A stretch of 5,045 bases of DNA from Candidatus Nealsoniibacteriota bacterium (GTDB lineage: Bacteria > Patescibacteriota > Minisyncoccia > Minisyncoccales > PWPS01). A model generated the notes under the pieces. It had not been told where the DNA came from. It searched no databases and saw nothing but the letters and a program-made list of their open reading frames with translations. The stretch is from positions 1 to 5,045 of the forward strand of contig PWHM01000050.1 in the NCBI GenBank assembly GCA_003554915.1, written 5' to 3'. The number at the start of each line of letters is the position of its first letter. Positions within the stretch are counted from its first letter, which is position 1. This document shows, in pieces, positions 4,218 through 5,045 of the stretch. The position numbers were made by a program, and so were the translations under genes.

Positions 4218-5045
4218 ATGGAGGAGGGAACAAAAAAAGAGGAGGAAAAAAGAAGTGAAAAGGGCAATTCCATATGGCCCTCTTCGGAGTTGACTCCGGA
4301 AAAGGTTGAAAAGTTGAAAGAGGAACTGAAAAAAAATAGGGAAAAGGAAAAGAAATTAATTGAAGAGATATCCGCAATTATAGGAGAATTGGAAGAGCCC
4401 GAAAAAAGAAAAGTTTTAAAGCAATTGGAAGAAGAGCTCAATGAAAAACAAGAAAAAAAGATAGAGAAAGAAAACCCGATGGAGAAAAAAGAGACAACCT
4501 GCCCCATAGAAGCCACCGACAACGTCTGGTCGGTAACGGAAGATTTCTTGTCCGCCCATTTCGGAGAAAATTATAAAAGTCTCGCGGAGCAGAAACAAGC
4601 TCAAATAATCGAGTATATTGTCGATTCGGCAGAAAAAGATCCTGAAAGTTTCGGATTGTCACTTTCTCCGGAAGAATCAATCGATCAACTTTCCGTAAAC
4701 GGCGACCATCAAATAGATTTTACGCCCATACTTAATAAAAATTTAAAAGAAATGATCACTGAAGATAATTCAAACGAATCTTCTTCTGAAAATAAAAAGG
4801 ACAATCCGAAGAATTCAAAACAAAAGGAAAATGAAGCTTCTTTACAAGAAGAGGATGTAAATATAGGTTTGGAAAACCTGAATGGAAAAATCGACGTCTT
4901 GAAAAAAACCAGGTTTTTAAAAAGAGCTTCCGAAAAATTCAGTATTGACGCCGTAATGTGTCATGACATATCCTACGGTTTAATCGAAAAAGAGATAGAC
5001 GTTGAAGAGTTTATAAATTGGCTTGAAAATGAGCAAAACGTAACT
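4218..5045 (+). CDS. Acidic coiled-coil protein with LysM-like domain (3' truncated by window edge)
   Basis: The frame is open from ATG 4218-4220 to the right edge (276 codons, no stop). An acidic, lysine-rich N-terminus (1-26) leads into a predicted coiled coil (about 27-92). Next is a compact domain (about 97-173) reading EATDNVWSVTEDFLSAHFGE, then a helix ending DPESFGLS, and a close QLSVNGDHQIDFTPIL. This resembles the LysM-like modules with a long helical insert seen in Candidate Phyla Radiation proteins, where 'D-x-VW' opens and 'I-DF-x-x-L' closes the fold; this identification is from memory. A serine-, asparagine- and lysine-rich linker (181-212) precedes a helical C-terminal part (about 213-276). 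No signal peptide is seen. An in-frame TGA at 4188-4190 rules out a longer start. The start has no upstream ribosome-binding site; GGAGGAGGG lies just inside the gene instead. Minus-strand frames here are shadows. Confidence 0.82.
   Translation, partial: MEEGTKKEEEKRSEKGNSIWPSSELTPEKVEKLKEELKKNREKEKKLIEEISAIIGELEEPEKRKVLKQLEEELNEKQEKKIEKENPMEKKETTCPIEATDNVWSVTEDFLSAHFGENYKSLAEQKQAQIIEYIVDSAEKDPESFGLSLSPEESIDQLSVNGDHQIDFTPILNKNLKEMITEDNSNESSSENKKDNPKNSKQKENEASLQEEDVNIGLENLNGKIDVLKKTRFLKRASEKFSIDAVMCHDISYGLIEKEIDVEEFINWLENEQNVT

Noticed and set aside
4160..4680. Minus-strand frames rich in Ser, Phe and Leu
   Set aside because: They are antisense shadows of the lysine- and glutamate-rich coiled-coil gene on the plus strand (AAA and GAA codons read as Phe and Ser/Leu).

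Overview
The window (about 40% GC by eye, lysine- and glutamate-rich proteins) looks like a chromosomal piece of a small-genome bacterium, most likely a member of the Candidate Phyla Radiation (Patescibacteria, Parcubacteria-like). That assignment is an inference. It rests on the LysM-like domain type of the right-hand protein, on the topoisomerase I with a chain of zinc fingers, and on the REP-like and other dispersed repeats. The organism uses both strong AAAGGAGG ribosome-binding sites and starts with no visible one.

Layout from left to right. Positions 2-448 (+) are the 3' end of a DNA topoisomerase I gene, covering only its C-terminal zinc fingers. Positions 449-763 are non-coding and hold a dense cluster of REP-like palindromes (seven copies of GTCATTCCC in both orientations, a 24-bp tandem repeat and a 32-bp exact duplication). 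The cluster ends at a bidirectional intrinsic terminator (764-787). Positions 788-956 are non-coding and hold one copy of a 19-bp repeat and a 9-bp inverted repeat. A minus-strand SHOCT-domain membrane peptide (957-1184) follows, with a near-consensus promoter at 1220-1248. Beside that promoter is a second copy of the 19-bp repeat (1280-1298). A strong minus-strand terminator (1348-1378) closes the next gene, a 78-residue two-helix membrane protein (1410-1646) whose start is best read as TTG. A second terminator (1731-1760) ends a minus-strand pair: an SLC13-type permease with two regulatory RCK_C domains (2273-4078), followed by a four-helix membrane protein of unknown function (1789-2220) that also has its own consensus promoter in the 52-bp gap.

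From a 139-bp divergent intergenic region a plus-strand gene starts at 4218 and runs off the right edge. It encodes an acidic coiled-coil protein with a LysM-like module.

Four of the six genes encode small or large inner-membrane proteins, each separated by its own promoter or terminator. The window therefore looks like several short transcription units rather than one pathway operon. The only likely co-transcribed pair is the permease and the 143-residue protein. No RNA gene, CRISPR array, transposase or defence module was found.
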